Counted from the stretch's first letter, positions 22,107-31,645 are shown. The stretch is DNA of 64,000 nucleotides from Rufibacter sp. DG15C (GCF_001577755.1 NZ_CP010776.1:868001-932000), one strand, 5' to 3'. Numbers and translations are program-made. Notes: generated by a model not told the origin, from the letters alone.

Positions 22107-24584
22107 TTATCCGGCACGGCGTTTCTCATCTTCGGCACCGCCGGTGCGTCTACGCGATGGCGCTACCTGGCTCTTGCCAAATCTGTAAGTAAAGCTTAAA
22201 GTGGCCACGCGGGTGTCTCTGCGCTGGTAAAAGCGCTCAAAATAACCCGTCAGCTCTGTGGTGGCGCGGGTTTTATTGGAATAGAAGACATCAGACACGT
22301 TTAGCTTGAGGCTGGCTTTCTTGTCCATAAACTGCTTTTGCACCCCCACAGATAAAAACCTAACCGGCTCAACATCCAAGAAACCATAAATCTCACGGGC
22401 GCGGTACACTCCCACCAACTCTGCGGACCAGTTGTTAGGCATCAAGAAGGAGTTGTTAGAGTTGATGTTTAAAGTGGGTCTTCCGTTGCGTAGGGTGGTC
22501 TTGGCCAAGTTGCCCTGGTACAAGCCATAGTACATTTCAATATTATTGGTGCTGGTAAACCAACGGGCCACTGTAACAGGCACAGAGACAGTAACGCCGT
22601 AATAATCTAGCTGGGCCAAATTCTGGTCTTGCTGTTTTACAATTGGCTTTCCGTCCTCAGTGGTTTCATCTGTAGGCGAAAGCACGCTCACAATCACGTC
22701 TGTGGTGCGGCTGTAGCTCAGCTTTGTTACAAATTTTTGCAGAAGCGTGTGCGTAAACTCAAAGGAATACGTGAGCTGTGGCTTCAACGCAGGGTTTCCT
22801 TGTGAATAGGTAGTCTGGTCCAGCAAGAATCTGAAGGGGTTGAGTTGATTATACGTAGGTCTATCAATGCGTCTGCTTAAGGACAAGCCCACGTCATGCT
22901 TTTCACTTACGGTATAACCCACAAAAGCACTTGGGAACAGTTGGGTGTAGTTCCGGTCAAAGTTATCATTGGTGATCAATTGCTTTCCTTCTGCCAAAGT
23001 ATTCTCTAAGCGCAGCCCTAGTTGCAAACTCAACTTGGTCCATTTCTTATTCAGGTTCACGTACCCGGCATTGATGTTCTCTGAGTACAGGAAGTGATTG
23101 CTCATTTTAGTCAGGTAGGTGTTTCTACCTTCAGAACGGTCAAAGAACTGCAGGTCATTGTCTGCCTTCACCAAGCTTGCCTTGACACCCGCCTCTAAGT
23201 TAGCACTGATAGAGGGCAACGGCTGGGAGTAGTCTACCTTAGCCGAATAAATAGCCAAGCCACCGTCTAAATCACTGAATAGCGTAGAATCTGGGGTAAC
23301 CTTTGATGGGTTCACAAAAGAAATGTTGATGTTCTGCAAATCACGGACCTGAAAAGCGGCATAGTCCACATCCGCTGAAATCTCACGGCCGGCAGAGTCT
23401 ATAGAGTGTTTCAGGTTAAAGTTGAGCGCTTGGTTGTTACGATTGGTACCAGTGAAACCGTTTGTCAGGAAAGAACTTTCATACTGGCGGTTGGCATCCA
23501 GGATATCAGCCTTGTTGTTGACCGTGCGGTTAATGTCTGTGAACGCGCCGCTGCCCACTATGCCCACAATGGTTTTAGGTGAAACTGTATAGTCTACTCC
23601 TACTCTGCCATTGTGCCCGTTGATGATGTGCCCAAACACGTTTTTCTGATCATAAATACCTACCAGATTGCCAGATCTTGGACCGTCCTTATCAGATTCT
23701 ACCACCTCATAGAACTGGCGGTACAAGTCCAGTTTGTTGATGTCATTGCGGTGCACGTAGTTGTAAGAGCCAAACACGTTTACGTTCCTGTTGCGGTGGT
23801 TGAGCTGCAAGCCTTGGTTGGCTTTAGGATACATGCCCATTCCCAAAGAAGAGGACAGCGTTCCATTGGTACCCACGCGGTTATCTTTCTTGAGCCTGAT
23901 GTCAATAATTCCGGCATTGCCCGCCGCATCATACTTAGCCGATGGGTTAGTAATCAAATCAATCTTGGCCACGGTGTTGGCCCCCATGCCGCGCAGCATG
24001 TTAGCCAATTCTGCGCCAGACATAGGCACGGGCTTGCCGTCCACCATCACAATCACGCCGCCTTTGCCGCGCATGCTAATGTTGTCGTTTTGGTCAATGT
24101 TCACGCCAGGCGCTTTCTCCAGCACTTCTAGCACGGTACTGCCCGTAGCGGCAATGCTGTTCTCTACGTTAAGCACCGTTTTGTCAAAGTGCTGTTCCAC
24201 CAAGGGCTTCTGCTGCTCAATTTTAATTTCTTTTAAAGCCACGGCCCGTTCTGGCATTACCAGGTCACCTAGGTCAGTGTTCTGTCGCAGCTGGATGGTG
24301 CCCGACTGGTACGTGGCGTAGTCATAGTGCGTAGCCATGAGCTTGTACTTACCTGCCGGAAGGTTGCTGAACGTGAAGGAGCCGTCCTCTGCGGAGACTT
24401 CTACTTTGACCAGGGCCATGGAGGAGTCTTTCACTAATTGGATGTTGGCAGCCAGCAAAGGCTCAGCTTTGGTGCCTTTCAGTTTGCCTTTTAGCTCAAA
24501 TCTATTGGCGTCTTGCGCCCAGGCAGGCACCACGCCCACCAGCAAAAGGAAGAAAAGCAGGAAAAGTTTGTCTTTGTGCATCAT
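22107..24584 (-). CDS. TonB-dependent receptor-like outer-membrane beta-barrel protein
   Basis: 825 aa with a signal peptide (HKDKLFLLFFLLLVGVVPAWAQ). Residues 28-115 are a carboxypeptidase-regulatory-like domain (FELKGKLKGTKAEPLLAANI, then GSFTFSNLPAGKYKLMATHY). A plug domain follows (VLEVLEKAPGVNIDQNDNIS, MRGKGGVIVMVDGKPV, NPSAKYDAAGNAGIIDIRLKK), and the rest is a large barrel of the OMP_b-brl_3 type (PF14905), ending in ATLSFTYRFGKSQ. No clear TonB box is seen, which is common in this subfamily. Family members move unknown ligands or shape the cell surface. It is divergent from aspS. Confidence 0.88.
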   Translation of the reverse strand: MMHKDKLFLLFFLLLVGVVPAWAQDANRFELKGKLKGTKAEPLLAANIQLVKDSSMALVKVEVSAEDGSFTFSNLPAGKYKLMATHYDYATYQSGTIQLRQNTDLGDLVMPERAVALKEIKIEQQKPLVEQHFDKTVLNVENSIAATGSTVLEVLEKAPGVNIDQNDNISMRGKGGVIVMVDGKPVPMSGAELANMLRGMGANTVAKIDLITNPSAKYDAAGNAGIIDIRLKKDNRVGTNGTLSSSLGMGMYPKANQGLQLNHRNRNVNVFGSYNYVHRNDINKLDLYRQFYEVVESDKDGPRSGNLVGIYDQKNVFGHIINGHNGRVGVDYTVSPKTIVGIVGSGAFTDINRTVNNKADILDANRQYESSFLTNGFTGTNRNNQALNFNLKHSIDSAGREISADVDYAAFQVRDLQNINISFVNPSKVTPDSTLFSDLDGGLAIYSAKVDYSQPLPSISANLEAGVKASLVKADNDLQFFDRSEGRNTYLTKMSNHFLYSENINAGYVNLNKKWTKLSLQLGLRLENTLAEGKQLITNDNFDRNYTQLFPSAFVGYTVSEKHDVGLSLSRRIDRPTYNQLNPFRFLLDQTTYSQGNPALKPQLTYSFEFTHTLLQKFVTKLSYSRTTDVIVSVLSPTDETTEDGKPIVKQQDQNLAQLDYYGVTVSVPVTVARWFTSTNNIEMYYGLYQGNLAKTTLRNGRPTLNINSNNSFLMPNNWSAELVGVYRAREIYGFLDVEPVRFLSVGVQKQFMDKKASLKLNVSDVFYSNKTRATTELTGYFERFYQRRDTRVATLSFTYRFGKSQVAPSRRRTGGAEDEKRRAG

Positions 24585-24839
24585 AGTCTATTGTTTTCTA
24601 AGGGTAAGGACTTTGGATTTCTTAGGCAGTTGCATGCGCATGAGCCACTTGGACACTATAGCGCACACCTTGCCGTTTTCACCCTTTTACAAGCTATGTG
24701 CCAACATTTTATACCATTGATTGTCAATCACTTAAAACACAGACCACTTCCAAAGTGTATAAAACCGGACACTTTCCTATCCAGAACCGAACAGCAGACA
24801 CCGTACACCCCGTTCTAGTGGGCGTACAGAAAGTATTTC

Positions 24840-24877
24840 CGTTTTTGGCCTCGTTTATGGGAAATACCCCAAAAACG
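24840..24877. repeat. 38-bp palindromic repeat, copy 11
   Basis: Arms CGTTTTTGGCCTCGTTTA and GGGAAATACCCCAAAAACG; the inner half is poorly paired. It lies between divergent genes (22107 minus, aspS plus), directly upstream of the aspS promoter, so it is not a terminator of either. The rest of the 363-nt gap shows no gene. Confidence 0.88.
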
Positions 24878-24879
24878 GC

Positions 24880-24912
24880 TTTCGGCAGAACAAAGGAGAT
24901 TGTGTACCTTTG
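24880..24912 (+). promoter_or_regulatory. Promoter of aspS
   Basis: A full -7 match TACCTTTG at 24905-24912, 35 nt before the ATG; the -33 box is imperfect (TTTC at 24880-24883, 21-nt spacing). The palindrome ends 3 nt before the -33 region. Confidence 0.6.
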
Positions 24913-24947
24913 CTTCTTGTTTTTGCGACTTAAGAAATAGAGATACA

Positions 24948-26702
24948 ATGCTTCGTTCACACACCTGCGGCGAATTGCGCCTAGAGAATGTAGGCCAGGA
25001 AGTTGTCCTGACCGGTTGGGTTCAGAAATCACGCGACAAAGGCGGTATGCTTTGGGTGGACCTGCGCGACCGCTACGGCATCACGCAGCTGATGCTGGAA
25101 GAAGGCGTTTCTAACCCTGAGGCTCTTACTCTGGCGCGCACCCTGGGCCGTGAGTTTGTGATAAAAGCCACCGGCACCGTGATTGAGCGCGTGTCTAAGA
25201 ATGATAAAATTGGCACAGGCGATGTAGAGATTAAGGTAATGGACCTTGAAATCCTGAATCCTGCCAAACTCCCTCCCTTCTTGATTGAAGACGAAACCGA
25301 CGGCGGTGATGACCTGCGCATGAAGTACCGCTACCTGGACCTTCGCCGGAACCCGGTACGCAAGAGTTTGGAACTGCGTCACCGCATCGGTCAGCAGACG
25401 CGCGCATATTTAGACGGACAGGGCTTTATTGAAGTAGAGACCCCGGTCTTGATCAAGTCAACACCCGAAGGCGCCCGCGACTTTGTAGTGCCTAGCCGCA
25501 TGAACCCCGGTGAGTTCTACGCCCTGCCACAATCCCCGCAGACGTTCAAGCAGTTGTTAATGGTGTCGGGTTTTGACAAGTACTTCCAGATTGTGAAATG
25601 CTTTAGAGATGAAGACCTGCGCGCCGACCGCCAGCCGGAGTTTACCCAGATTGACTGCGAAATGTCCTTTGTGACGCAAGAAGACATTTTGAACACCTTT
25701 GAAGGGCTAGTGAAGCAACTGTTCCGTGCCGTGAAAGGCATTGAGTTACCAGATTTCCCACGCATGACGTACGCAGATGCGATGCGCCTCTATGGCTCAG
25801 ACAAGCCAGATACCCGTTTCGGGATGCAGTTTGTGGAGCTGAATGACGTGGTAAAGAACAAAGGCTTCAAGGTATTTGACGATGCCGAGCTGGTGGTGGG
25901 CATCAACGCCAGTGGCAGTGCCCATTTCACCCGCAAGCAATTGGATGAGCTCACAGACTTCGTGAAGCGCCCACAGGTAGGTGCCACCGGTTTGGTGTAC
26001 GCCCGCGTGCAGGAAGACGGAAGCGTGAAATCAAGCGTGGACAAATTCTACTCGCCAGAAGACCTGCAACTGTGGGCGCAAGCCTTCAACTCCCAGCCGG
26101 GTGACTTGCTGTTAGTCTTGGCCGGCGGCGCAGATAAAACAAGAAAAGCCTTGAATGAATTGCGTCTAGAGATGGGCACCCGTTTGGGCATGCGCGACAA
26201 GGACACATTCTCTACGCTGTGGGTGCTGGACTTCCCGCTGTTGGAGTGGGACGAGGAAAGCAACCGCTACCACGCCATGCACCACCCGTTCACCTCACCA
26301 AAGCCAGAGGACATGGGCCTGATTGACACCAACCCGGGCGCCGTGCGTGCCAATGCCTATGACATGGTGATTAACGGCGTAGAAGTGGGCGGAGGTTCTA
26401 TCCGTATCCATGACCGCGCGGTGCAGTCACGCATGTTCAACCTGCTAGGTTTCTCCCCAGAGGAAGCACAGGCCCAGTTCGGGTTCCTGCTAGACGCCTT
26501 TGAGTACGGCGCTCCTCCGCACGGCGGTATCGCTTTCGGGTTTGACCGTCTTTGCTCCCTGTTCGGTGGCGCTGACTCCATCCGTGACTTCATCGCCTTC
26601 CCTAAAAACAACTCCGGCCGTGATGTCATGATAGACGCTCCCTCCCCTATCGCGCAAGCGCAACTGGATGAGTTGCAGATTGACGTGAAGTTGAAAGGCT
26701 AA
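24948..26702 (+). CDS. aspS: Aspartyl-tRNA synthetase
   Basis: 584 aa class II synthetase that charges tRNA(Asp). The ATG at 24948 opens with [20 protein letters not shown], the usual beginning; an earlier in-frame start would precede the promoter. Features: the OB-fold anticodon-binding domain (residues 1-110, [11 protein letters not shown]), motif 1 around FIEVETPVL, motif 2 in [19 protein letters not shown], the bacterial GAD insert (about 280-420) and motif 3 GIAFGFDRL near residue 535. The transcript ends in a hairpin joined to a palindrome copy. Whether it is a discriminating or non-discriminating enzyme is unclear; gatA elsewhere in the window would fit a transamidation route in this species. 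Confidence 0.96.
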   Translation: MLRSHTCGELRLENVGQEVVLTGWVQKSRDKGGMLWVDLRDRYGITQLMLEEGVSNPEALTLARTLGREFVIKATGTVIERVSKNDKIGTGDVEIKVMDLEILNPAKLPPFLIEDETDGGDDLRMKYRYLDLRRNPVRKSLELRHRIGQQTRAYLDGQGFIEVETPVLIKSTPEGARDFVVPSRMNPGEFYALPQSPQTFKQLLMVSGFDKYFQIVKCFRDEDLRADRQPEFTQIDCEMSFVTQEDILNTFEGLVKQLFRAVKGIELPDFPRMTYADAMRLYGSDKPDTRFGMQFVELNDVVKNKGFKVFDDAELVVGINASGSAHFTRKQLDELTDFVKRPQVGATGLVYARVQEDGSVKSSVDKFYSPEDLQLWAQAFNSQPGDLLLVLAGGADKTRKALNELRLEMGTRLGMRDKDTFSTLWVLDFPLLEWDEESNRYHAMHHPFTSPKPEDMGLIDTNPGAVRANAYDMVINGVEVGGGSIRIHDRAVQSRMFNLLGFSPEEAQAQFGFLLDAFEYGAPPHGGIAFGFDRLCSLFGGADSIRDFIAFPKNNSGRDVMIDAPSPIAQAQLDELQIDVKLKG

Positions 26703-26728
26703 TTGTTGATTGTTGATTGTTGATTGTT
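26703..26728. repeat. Short tandem repeat after aspS
   Basis: Three full copies and a partial fourth of the 7-bp unit TTGTTGA, directly after the aspS stop codon. It may vary in number between strains; no function is apparent. Confidence 0.85.
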
Positions 26729-26731
26729 ATA

Positions 26732-26766
26732 AAAGAGCCTGCGGAGTTGTACTTTGCAGGCTCTTT
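26732..26766 (+). terminator. Intrinsic terminator of aspS
   Basis: An 11-bp stem (AAAGAGCCTGC / GCAGGCTCTTT), followed at once by the palindrome's CGTTTT, which serves as the U-tract. Confidence 0.85.
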
Positions 26767-26803
26767 CGTTTTGGCCTGTTTTCTAGAAATTAAGCCAAAA
26801 GCG
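26767..26803. repeat. Palindromic repeat, copy 12 (37 bp, fused to aspS terminator)
   Basis: Arms CGTTTTGGCCTGTTTTC and GAAATTAAGCCAAAAGCG; one T is missing from the left arm. It begins on the base after the aspS terminator stem. Confidence 0.9.
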
Positions 26804-26869
26804 ATTTAGCAGAGAGTCTCTCAGGTCCTGCCGGATGCTATGAAGCCTTTTGAGTAGTGGCAGTTCTAG

Positions 26870-27240
26870 CCGGACATGGCCCTAGTCATCCCCCTACCCC
26901 CTTCAAAGGGGGACGGAATGCGCAGGTTGAAGTCTAGTGCTTCGCGGCAGTCGCAGACTGCCTCCACCATGGGTCCGAGTCGCAGACTTGAACCATGGCC
27001 ACGGGACATCAGATCAAGCAAACCGTGCGCAGCACGCATGCCTCTGCAGCGACAGTACCTGCCATTGCCTGTAAGCAACAAACCCACCATCAGGCCATTA
27101 CAGAACTGGGACCCAAGCCAGTCCTGACCCTGAGCGCCTCTGTTGTTTCGTTGCCGAAGGCAGGGCCCCACAGGCCCAGAGTACAACAGCAGTGCGAAGG
27201 GCCAGGACGGGCCCCCGCGGCCGTGAGCGCTTACCAGAAG
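26870..27240. other. Gene-free, GC-richer stretch with several small hairpins (possible degenerate repeat element)
   Basis: Part of a 781-nt gap between aspS and the hydrolase at 27484. It contains CCCCCTTCAAAGGGGG (26897-26912), GGCAGTC-GCA-GACTGCC (26946-26962), CGTGC-GCA-GCACG (27024-27036) and a twice-occurring AGTCGCAGACT. Open frames on both strands have no recognisable content. Composition differs from the AT-rich gaps elsewhere. It looks like a remnant or an interspersed element; I cannot name it. Confidence 0.45.
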
Positions 27241-27304
27241 AGATGCAACAAATTAGTCATTAATACCCACAACAAAGGGTTCTTCTCTAGAAATCGCTTT
27301 CAGG

Positions 27305-27342
27305 CATTTTTCGCTTATTCCTCAGTAAACAAGCCAAAAACG
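27305..27342. repeat. 38-bp palindromic repeat, copy 13 (degenerate)
   Basis: Left arm CATTTTTCGCTTATTCCT is much altered; right arm TAAACAAGCCAAAAACG is recognisable. Upstream of the hydrolase gene at 27484. Confidence 0.7.
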
Positions 27343-27483
27343 ACATCCCCTTCCAAGTAAAACAAGAGCCTCTGCCGTTCACACATCCGAACAACCGCTC
27401 ATCATATTTCACTTCTCTAGCATGGTGACTTCCTGCATCTTTGTATCAAGCAATCGCACTTAAAACCCTAATCCATAGAAACC

Positions 27484-28350
27484 ATGAAAGCAAAACTAAC
27501 TTCTCTCCTAACTCTGTTGCTGTTCATCACCTTGACAGCACAAGCCAAAGCCCCCTCGTTCAAAGTAGTGAAAACCGGCAAAGGCCCAGCCATGATTCTG
27601 ATTCCTGGTTTGAATTCTGACGGTGAGGTATGGGACGAGACCGTAAAACACTACCAGAAAAACTACACCTGTTACGTACTGACCTTACCCGGTTTTGCCG
27701 GACAGCCGGCCATCCAAACTGACCATTTCCTGAACACCGTGCGCGACGAAATCATCACCTACGTGCAGGAGACTAAGCTCAAGAAACCAGTATTGGTGGG
27801 CCATAGCCTGGGCGGGTACATGGTGCTGTCCTTGAGTGTCAAAGCGCCTGAGCTGTTTGGGAAAGTTGTAGTGGTAGACGGCCTGCCGTACATTGGCGCC
27901 GCCCAGAACCCAAACGCCACCGTGGAAACCATCAAGCCCATGGCCGACCAGATGAAGAATTCCATGGCTAAGATGAGCCCCGAGATGCAGAAACAACAGG
28001 AGGCCAGCTACGGCGTGACCATGGCCACGGACTCGGTGCACATCAAGAAGGTGATTGACTGGGGTAGAAAGTCTGACTATAAAACCACCGGCCAGGCCAT
28101 GTATGAAATGTACACCACAGACCTGCGCAAAGACATCGCCGCTATCAAATCGCCGGTGTTGGTATTGGGTGCTTGGTTCGGGTACAAAAATTACGGCGTG
28201 ACCAAAGATACAACCACCAACATGTATAAGGGGCAATTTGCTAACTTGCCTTCCGCCGAAGTTAAGATAGCAGACACCGCCCGCCACTTCATCATGTATG
28301 ATGAGCCTGCCTGGATGTTTGCACAAATGGACGCCTTCCTGAAGAAATAA
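27484..28350 (+). CDS. Exported alpha/beta hydrolase in a two-component operon
   Basis: 288 aa with a signal peptide (KAKLTSLLTLLLFITLTAQA). The fold is the abhydrolase_1 type: ILIPGLNSDGEVWDE near 38-52, nucleophile elbow GHSLGGY near residue 105, and a probable catalytic His in ADTARHFIMYDEP near 270. The substrate is unknown; possibilities include esters or acylated signals. It is the first gene of a tight operon: the LytS-type kinase starts 9 nt after its stop and the response regulator overlaps the kinase, so the enzyme may be functionally tied to the signalling pair. Confidence 0.85.
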   Translation: MKAKLTSLLTLLLFITLTAQAKAPSFKVVKTGKGPAMILIPGLNSDGEVWDETVKHYQKNYTCYVLTLPGFAGQPAIQTDHFLNTVRDEIITYVQETKLKKPVLVGHSLGGYMVLSLSVKAPELFGKVVVVDGLPYIGAAQNPNATVETIKPMADQMKNSMAKMSPEMQKQQEASYGVTMATDSVHIKKVIDWGRKSDYKTTGQAMYEMYTTDLRKDIAAIKSPVLVLGAWFGYKNYGVTKDTTTNMYKGQFANLPSAEVKIADTARHFIMYDEPAWMFAQMDAFLKK

Positions 28351-28359
28351 GCACGGTTC

Positions 28360-29418
28360 ATGTCTAACGCACGTCAACAAAAATGGTATTGGGTCTGCCA
28401 AGGTATTGGCTGGACCCTTTACTTTTTTATGGGATTGTTCATTAGTTATAAGTTCTTCAAAGGCTCCCCTACCATTTACGGCATCCAGTTCACCGGTGCT
28501 TTCTTGTTTCTGGTAGCTACGCACCTACAACGCTTCCTTTCCAAAAAATACCACTGGCAGAAACTTTCCATCCCCAAGCTGGCCCTTTTGATATTGCTCT
28601 ACAATGCTGTCAGCTCTGTGCTCGTGCAATTGATTACCTATGCCCAGATGGTCTTTAGCGGGGCTTACACCTGGGATCAGATGGATTTTTTGATTCTTCT
28701 CCTGTATTCCATCAATGGGATTTTGGTACTCACCGCTTGGTCCTCCTTTTACTTCGGGTTTCAATCCATTCAACGCTGGAAAGCCAAGGAAGTGGAAACG
28801 CTCAAACTGCAACTGTCTTTGAAAGAGGCCGAGCTGGAAGCTATAAGGTCGCAACTGAATCCGCATTTCCTGTTCAATAGTCTCAACAACATAAGGTCCC
28901 TGGTGCTGGAAGACCCGTCCAAGGCCCGCGAGATGATTACGCGCCTTTCTGCCATGATGCGCTACGTAATTGGCTACAACCGCAACAACCTGGTGAGCTT
29001 AGCCGAAGAGCTGGAGTTTCTGGACCATTACGTGGCCCTGGAGAAAATCCATTTTGAAGACAAGCTGGCTTTCTCTTCTGAGGTCGCCGAAGACCTAAAA
29101 TCAGCCGCCATTCCGCCCATGGGAATTCAGTTACTGGTGGAGAATGCTATTAAACACGGCATCGGGACGCAGGCTAAAGGAGGCCAAATTGTATTGTCTC
29201 TGCTCCGCCAGAACGGGCATTTACAGGTACAGGTAGAGAACACCGGTAGATTGGGCGCCTCGTCTGCCCCTGCTGGCATCGGCATTCAGCGATTGCTGGA
29301 GCGCGTCGCTCATTCGCTAGACCAACCCGGTACATTTGCTTTACATCAAACTACAGAAACCAGCGTGACCGCCATGCTCACGCTACCTTTCAAAAAGTAT
29401 GAGAATCTGCATAGTTGA
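28360..29418 (+). CDS. LytS/YesM-type sensor histidine kinase
   Basis: 352 aa. The N-terminal 145 residues form four membrane helices with no large sensor domain. A coiled coil (KAKEVETLKLQLSLKEAELEAIRSQ) leads to the His_kinase motif LNPHFLFNSLNNI with phospho-acceptor His169, then the ATPase domain with the N-box LVENAIKHGIG. The short loops imply sensing within or at the membrane. Its last 20 nt overlap the response-regulator gene at 29399, so both are made together. It probably phosphorylates that LytTR regulator. Confidence 0.93.
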   Translation: MSNARQQKWYWVCQGIGWTLYFFMGLFISYKFFKGSPTIYGIQFTGAFLFLVATHLQRFLSKKYHWQKLSIPKLALLILLYNAVSSVLVQLITYAQMVFSGAYTWDQMDFLILLLYSINGILVLTAWSSFYFGFQSIQRWKAKEVETLKLQLSLKEAELEAIRSQLNPHFLFNSLNNIRSLVLEDPSKAREMITRLSAMMRYVIGYNRNNLVSLAEELEFLDHYVALEKIHFEDKLAFSSEVAEDLKSAAIPPMGIQLLVENAIKHGIGTQAKGGQIVLSLLRQNGHLQVQVENTGRLGASSAPAGIGIQRLLERVAHSLDQPGTFALHQTTETSVTAMLTLPFKKYENLHS

Positions 29419-30115
29419 AGACTCCCGGCTGGCGCGCCTGGAGCTGAAGCACCTGCTCACCAAGTTTCCAGAACTTGAACTGGTAGGCGAAGCCGAGAAC
29501 GCCGAAGAAGGCATTGCGCTCATTGAGGAGCTTCGGCCGGACCTGGTTTTCTTAGACATTCACCTACCCCAGAAAAACGGCTTCGAGCTGCTGGAGGCCT
29601 TGGAGCATGTCCCGCAGGTCATCTTCACCACCGCCTATGACCAGTACGCCCTGCAAGCCTTTGAGCGAAACGCCTTGGACTACCTCATGAAACCCATTGA
29701 GGAAAACCGCCTGCGCCAAGCCGTGGAAAAAGCCCTGTCTAGACAAGCATCCGTCAAGCCTGCCATTGCTCCTTCTCAGCTCAGCGAAGACGACCGGGTG
29801 TTTGTGAAAGACGGCGAGCGCTGTTGGTTTGTCGCCTTGAAGCAAGTGCGTCTCATTGAATCCAATGGTAATTACGCCCTGCTCTCCTTTGACAACGAGC
29901 GGCCCTGCATCCTCAAAACCTTGAATTACCTGGAAAGCCGTCTGGACCCCAAGGTGTTCTTCCGGGCCAACCGCCAGCAGATCATCAACGTGAACTACAT
30001 TGAGCAGATTAACCCCTGGTTCAGCGGAAGCATCAAGATTCAACTCAGAGGCGGCGAGGAAGTGGAAGTTTCCAGAAGGCAGACGCAGGTGTTTAAGGAT
30101 TTGATGAGTTTGTAG
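29399..30115 (+). CDS. LytTR-family response regulator
   Basis: 238 aa. The receiver domain (1-120) has the acidic pocket VED near residue 7, the phospho-acceptor Asp53 in LVFLDIHLP, the Thr of IFTTAYD and Lys of YLMKPIEE. Residues 135-238 are a LytTR DNA-binding domain (RVFVKDGERCWFVALKQVRL, FFRANRQQIINVNYI). It is the output of the kinase encoded just upstream, translationally coupled by overlap. Target genes are unknown; its own operon with the hydrolase is a natural first candidate. Confidence 0.93.
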   Translation: MRICIVEDSRLARLELKHLLTKFPELELVGEAENAEEGIALIEELRPDLVFLDIHLPQKNGFELLEALEHVPQVIFTTAYDQYALQAFERNALDYLMKPIEENRLRQAVEKALSRQASVKPAIAPSQLSEDDRVFVKDGERCWFVALKQVRLIESNGNYALLSFDNERPCILKTLNYLESRLDPKVFFRANRQQIINVNYIEQINPWFSGSIKIQLRGGEEVEVSRRQTQVFKDLMSL

Positions 30116-30123
30116 AAGAGGTG

Positions 30124-30161
30124 CGTTTTTAGGCTGATTTCTGGGAAACGGACTAAAAACG
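30124..30161. repeat. 38-bp palindromic repeat, copy 14 (fused to terminator)
   Basis: Arms CGTTTTTAGGCTGATTTC and GGAAACGGACTAAAAACG. It lies 9 nt past the response-regulator stop and 1 nt before the terminator at 30163, between convergent transcripts. Confidence 0.9.
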
Positions 30162-30162
30162 C

Positions 30163-30208
30163 AGAAAGCAGAAGAGGCGCTCCCTTAGGAGCGCCTCTTC
30201 TGCTTTCT
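30163..30208. terminator. Strong bidirectional terminator, end of nuo locus
   Basis: A perfect 21-bp stem (30163-30183 with 30188-30208) and a CTTA loop. On the minus strand (end of nuoN) the hairpin runs into GC then GTTTTTAG of the palindrome; on the plus strand it is followed by a short AAAAG. Confidence 0.9.
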
Positions 30209-30226
30209 AAAAGAATTATGTTTTGC

Positions 30227-31603
30227 TTACAGTAAGTCATTGAACAGGTCTGGCAGAACGCCCATCAGCACGGTCAATACCACCAAGGCAATTAGCGTAA
30301 AGCTGGCCAAGGCATCAACGGTGATACGCTCGCCGGCTGGCTCTTTCATATACATGGCAATGATGACTCTGAAGTAATAGTAGATACCCACGGCAGACAT
30401 CAGGATGGCCACTACAATCAGCCACAGCATGTCTTGCTCCAGAGCGGCAGAGAACAGGAACAACTTCCCAAAGAAACCGCCCGTCAACGGTATACCGGCC
30501 AAAGACAACATCGCTACTGTCATCACAAATGCTAGCAAAGGATTTGTCTTGCCCAAGCCATTGAAAGCCTCATAGGCATCTGATTTACGTTCGTCTGCCA
30601 CGTACTTTAATATCCCGAATGCCGCGATAGTAGCCACTGAATAAGCCAGTGAATAGAATAAGATGGCGTTCTCAGAACGGTCATTGAATGAGGTCAAGGC
30701 AATCATCAGGTAGCCCGCGTGCGAGATACTGGAGTACGCTAGCATACGCTTCATGCTGGTTTGGGCCACCGCGCCAATGTTACCAATCAACAAAGTCAAC
30801 ACGGTGATGGCCACCACGGTTGGGAACCACTGCTCATATACTCCGCCAAACGCCGCCGACATCAATTTGTAGAAAGCCGCAATACCAGCCGTTTTCACCA
30901 CGGTAGACATATAACTGGTAAACACGGTGGGCGTACCTTCATACACGTCTGGCGTCCAGAAGTGGAAAGGCGCGGCCCCTACTTTAAAGGTGATTCCTAT
31001 CAACACCAACAGAAGACCCATTAGTAGCAACGGTGCGTTGCCGGCGTCAATGTTTCTGGCGGCGTCAGAGATGGTAGTCAAGTCAAAAGAACCGGTGGCA
31101 CCGTACAACAACGCCACCCCGAACAAGATGATACCCGTGAAGAAAGACCCCATCAAGAAGTACTTCATGGAGGCCTCATTAGACAGGATGTTGCGCTTGT
31201 CAGAACCAGCCAGGATGTACATGCTAATGGACATAATCTCAATCCCGATGAACAGCATCAACAGGTTCTCATAGCCTACCATCATGATACCGCCCACCAA
31301 AGAGAACAGCATCAAAGAATAGTATTCGGCTAGGTTACCATCTTCATCGCGGCCATATTTGCTGGAGAAGGGCAGGATGAACAGCGTAGACAACACCATC
31401 ACTGCGGTAAACCCGACGGCGAAGTTGTCCATGGTGAACATGTTGTTGAAATACGTCTGAGGATTGTTCCAGTCCAGTAACGTAGCGCCCAAGGAAACTG
31501 CCAGAAACAGCATTACCATAGGCATAAGTACCTTTTTAGATTTCATGAACCCTAAGAACAGGTTCACAATACCAAAAATAGAGAGTAGAATTAATGAGGT
31601 CAT
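30227..31603 (-). CDS. nuoN: NADH-quinone oxidoreductase subunit N
   Basis: 458 aa, about 14 membrane helices, one of the three antiporter-like proton-pumping subunits of complex I. The proton_antipo_M region is clear: ALLYGATGSFDL, the buried Lys of VGAAPFHFWTPDVYEGTPT (GxxxPFHxWxPD signature), KRMLAYSSISHAGYL and LAGIPLTGGFFGKLFLF. Length is slightly short but normal for Bacteroidota. It is the last gene of the locus and is followed by a strong terminator. Confidence 0.95.
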   Translation of the reverse strand: MTSLILLSIFGIVNLFLGFMKSKKVLMPMVMLFLAVSLGATLLDWNNPQTYFNNMFTMDNFAVGFTAVMVLSTLFILPFSSKYGRDEDGNLAEYYSLMLFSLVGGIMMVGYENLLMLFIGIEIMSISMYILAGSDKRNILSNEASMKYFLMGSFFTGIILFGVALLYGATGSFDLTTISDAARNIDAGNAPLLLMGLLLVLIGITFKVGAAPFHFWTPDVYEGTPTVFTSYMSTVVKTAGIAAFYKLMSAAFGGVYEQWFPTVVAITVLTLLIGNIGAVAQTSMKRMLAYSSISHAGYLMIALTSFNDRSENAILFYSLAYSVATIAAFGILKYVADERKSDAYEAFNGLGKTNPLLAFVMTVAMLSLAGIPLTGGFFGKLFLFSAALEQDMLWLIVVAILMSAVGIYYYFRVIIAMYMKEPAGERITVDALASFTLIALVVLTVLMGVLPDLFNDLL

Positions 31604-31645
31604 GTGCAGGTAATTTCTCCTGTGTATATACTATTGTCGCTAAAC

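Noticed and set aside
24640-24840. A small gene in the gap between the barrel protein and aspS
   Set aside because: Several overlapping short frames exist but none has a motif, and the region holds promoter and repeat signals instead.
26988-27000. A tRNA-like T-loop (GGTTCAAGTC on the minus strand)
   Set aside because: No acceptor stem, anticodon arm or CCA-ready end could be built around it.
26866-27360. Open frames on both strands after aspS (106 and 121 codons)
   Set aside because: They oppose each other, contain hairpin and repeat sequence, and have no recognisable domains.
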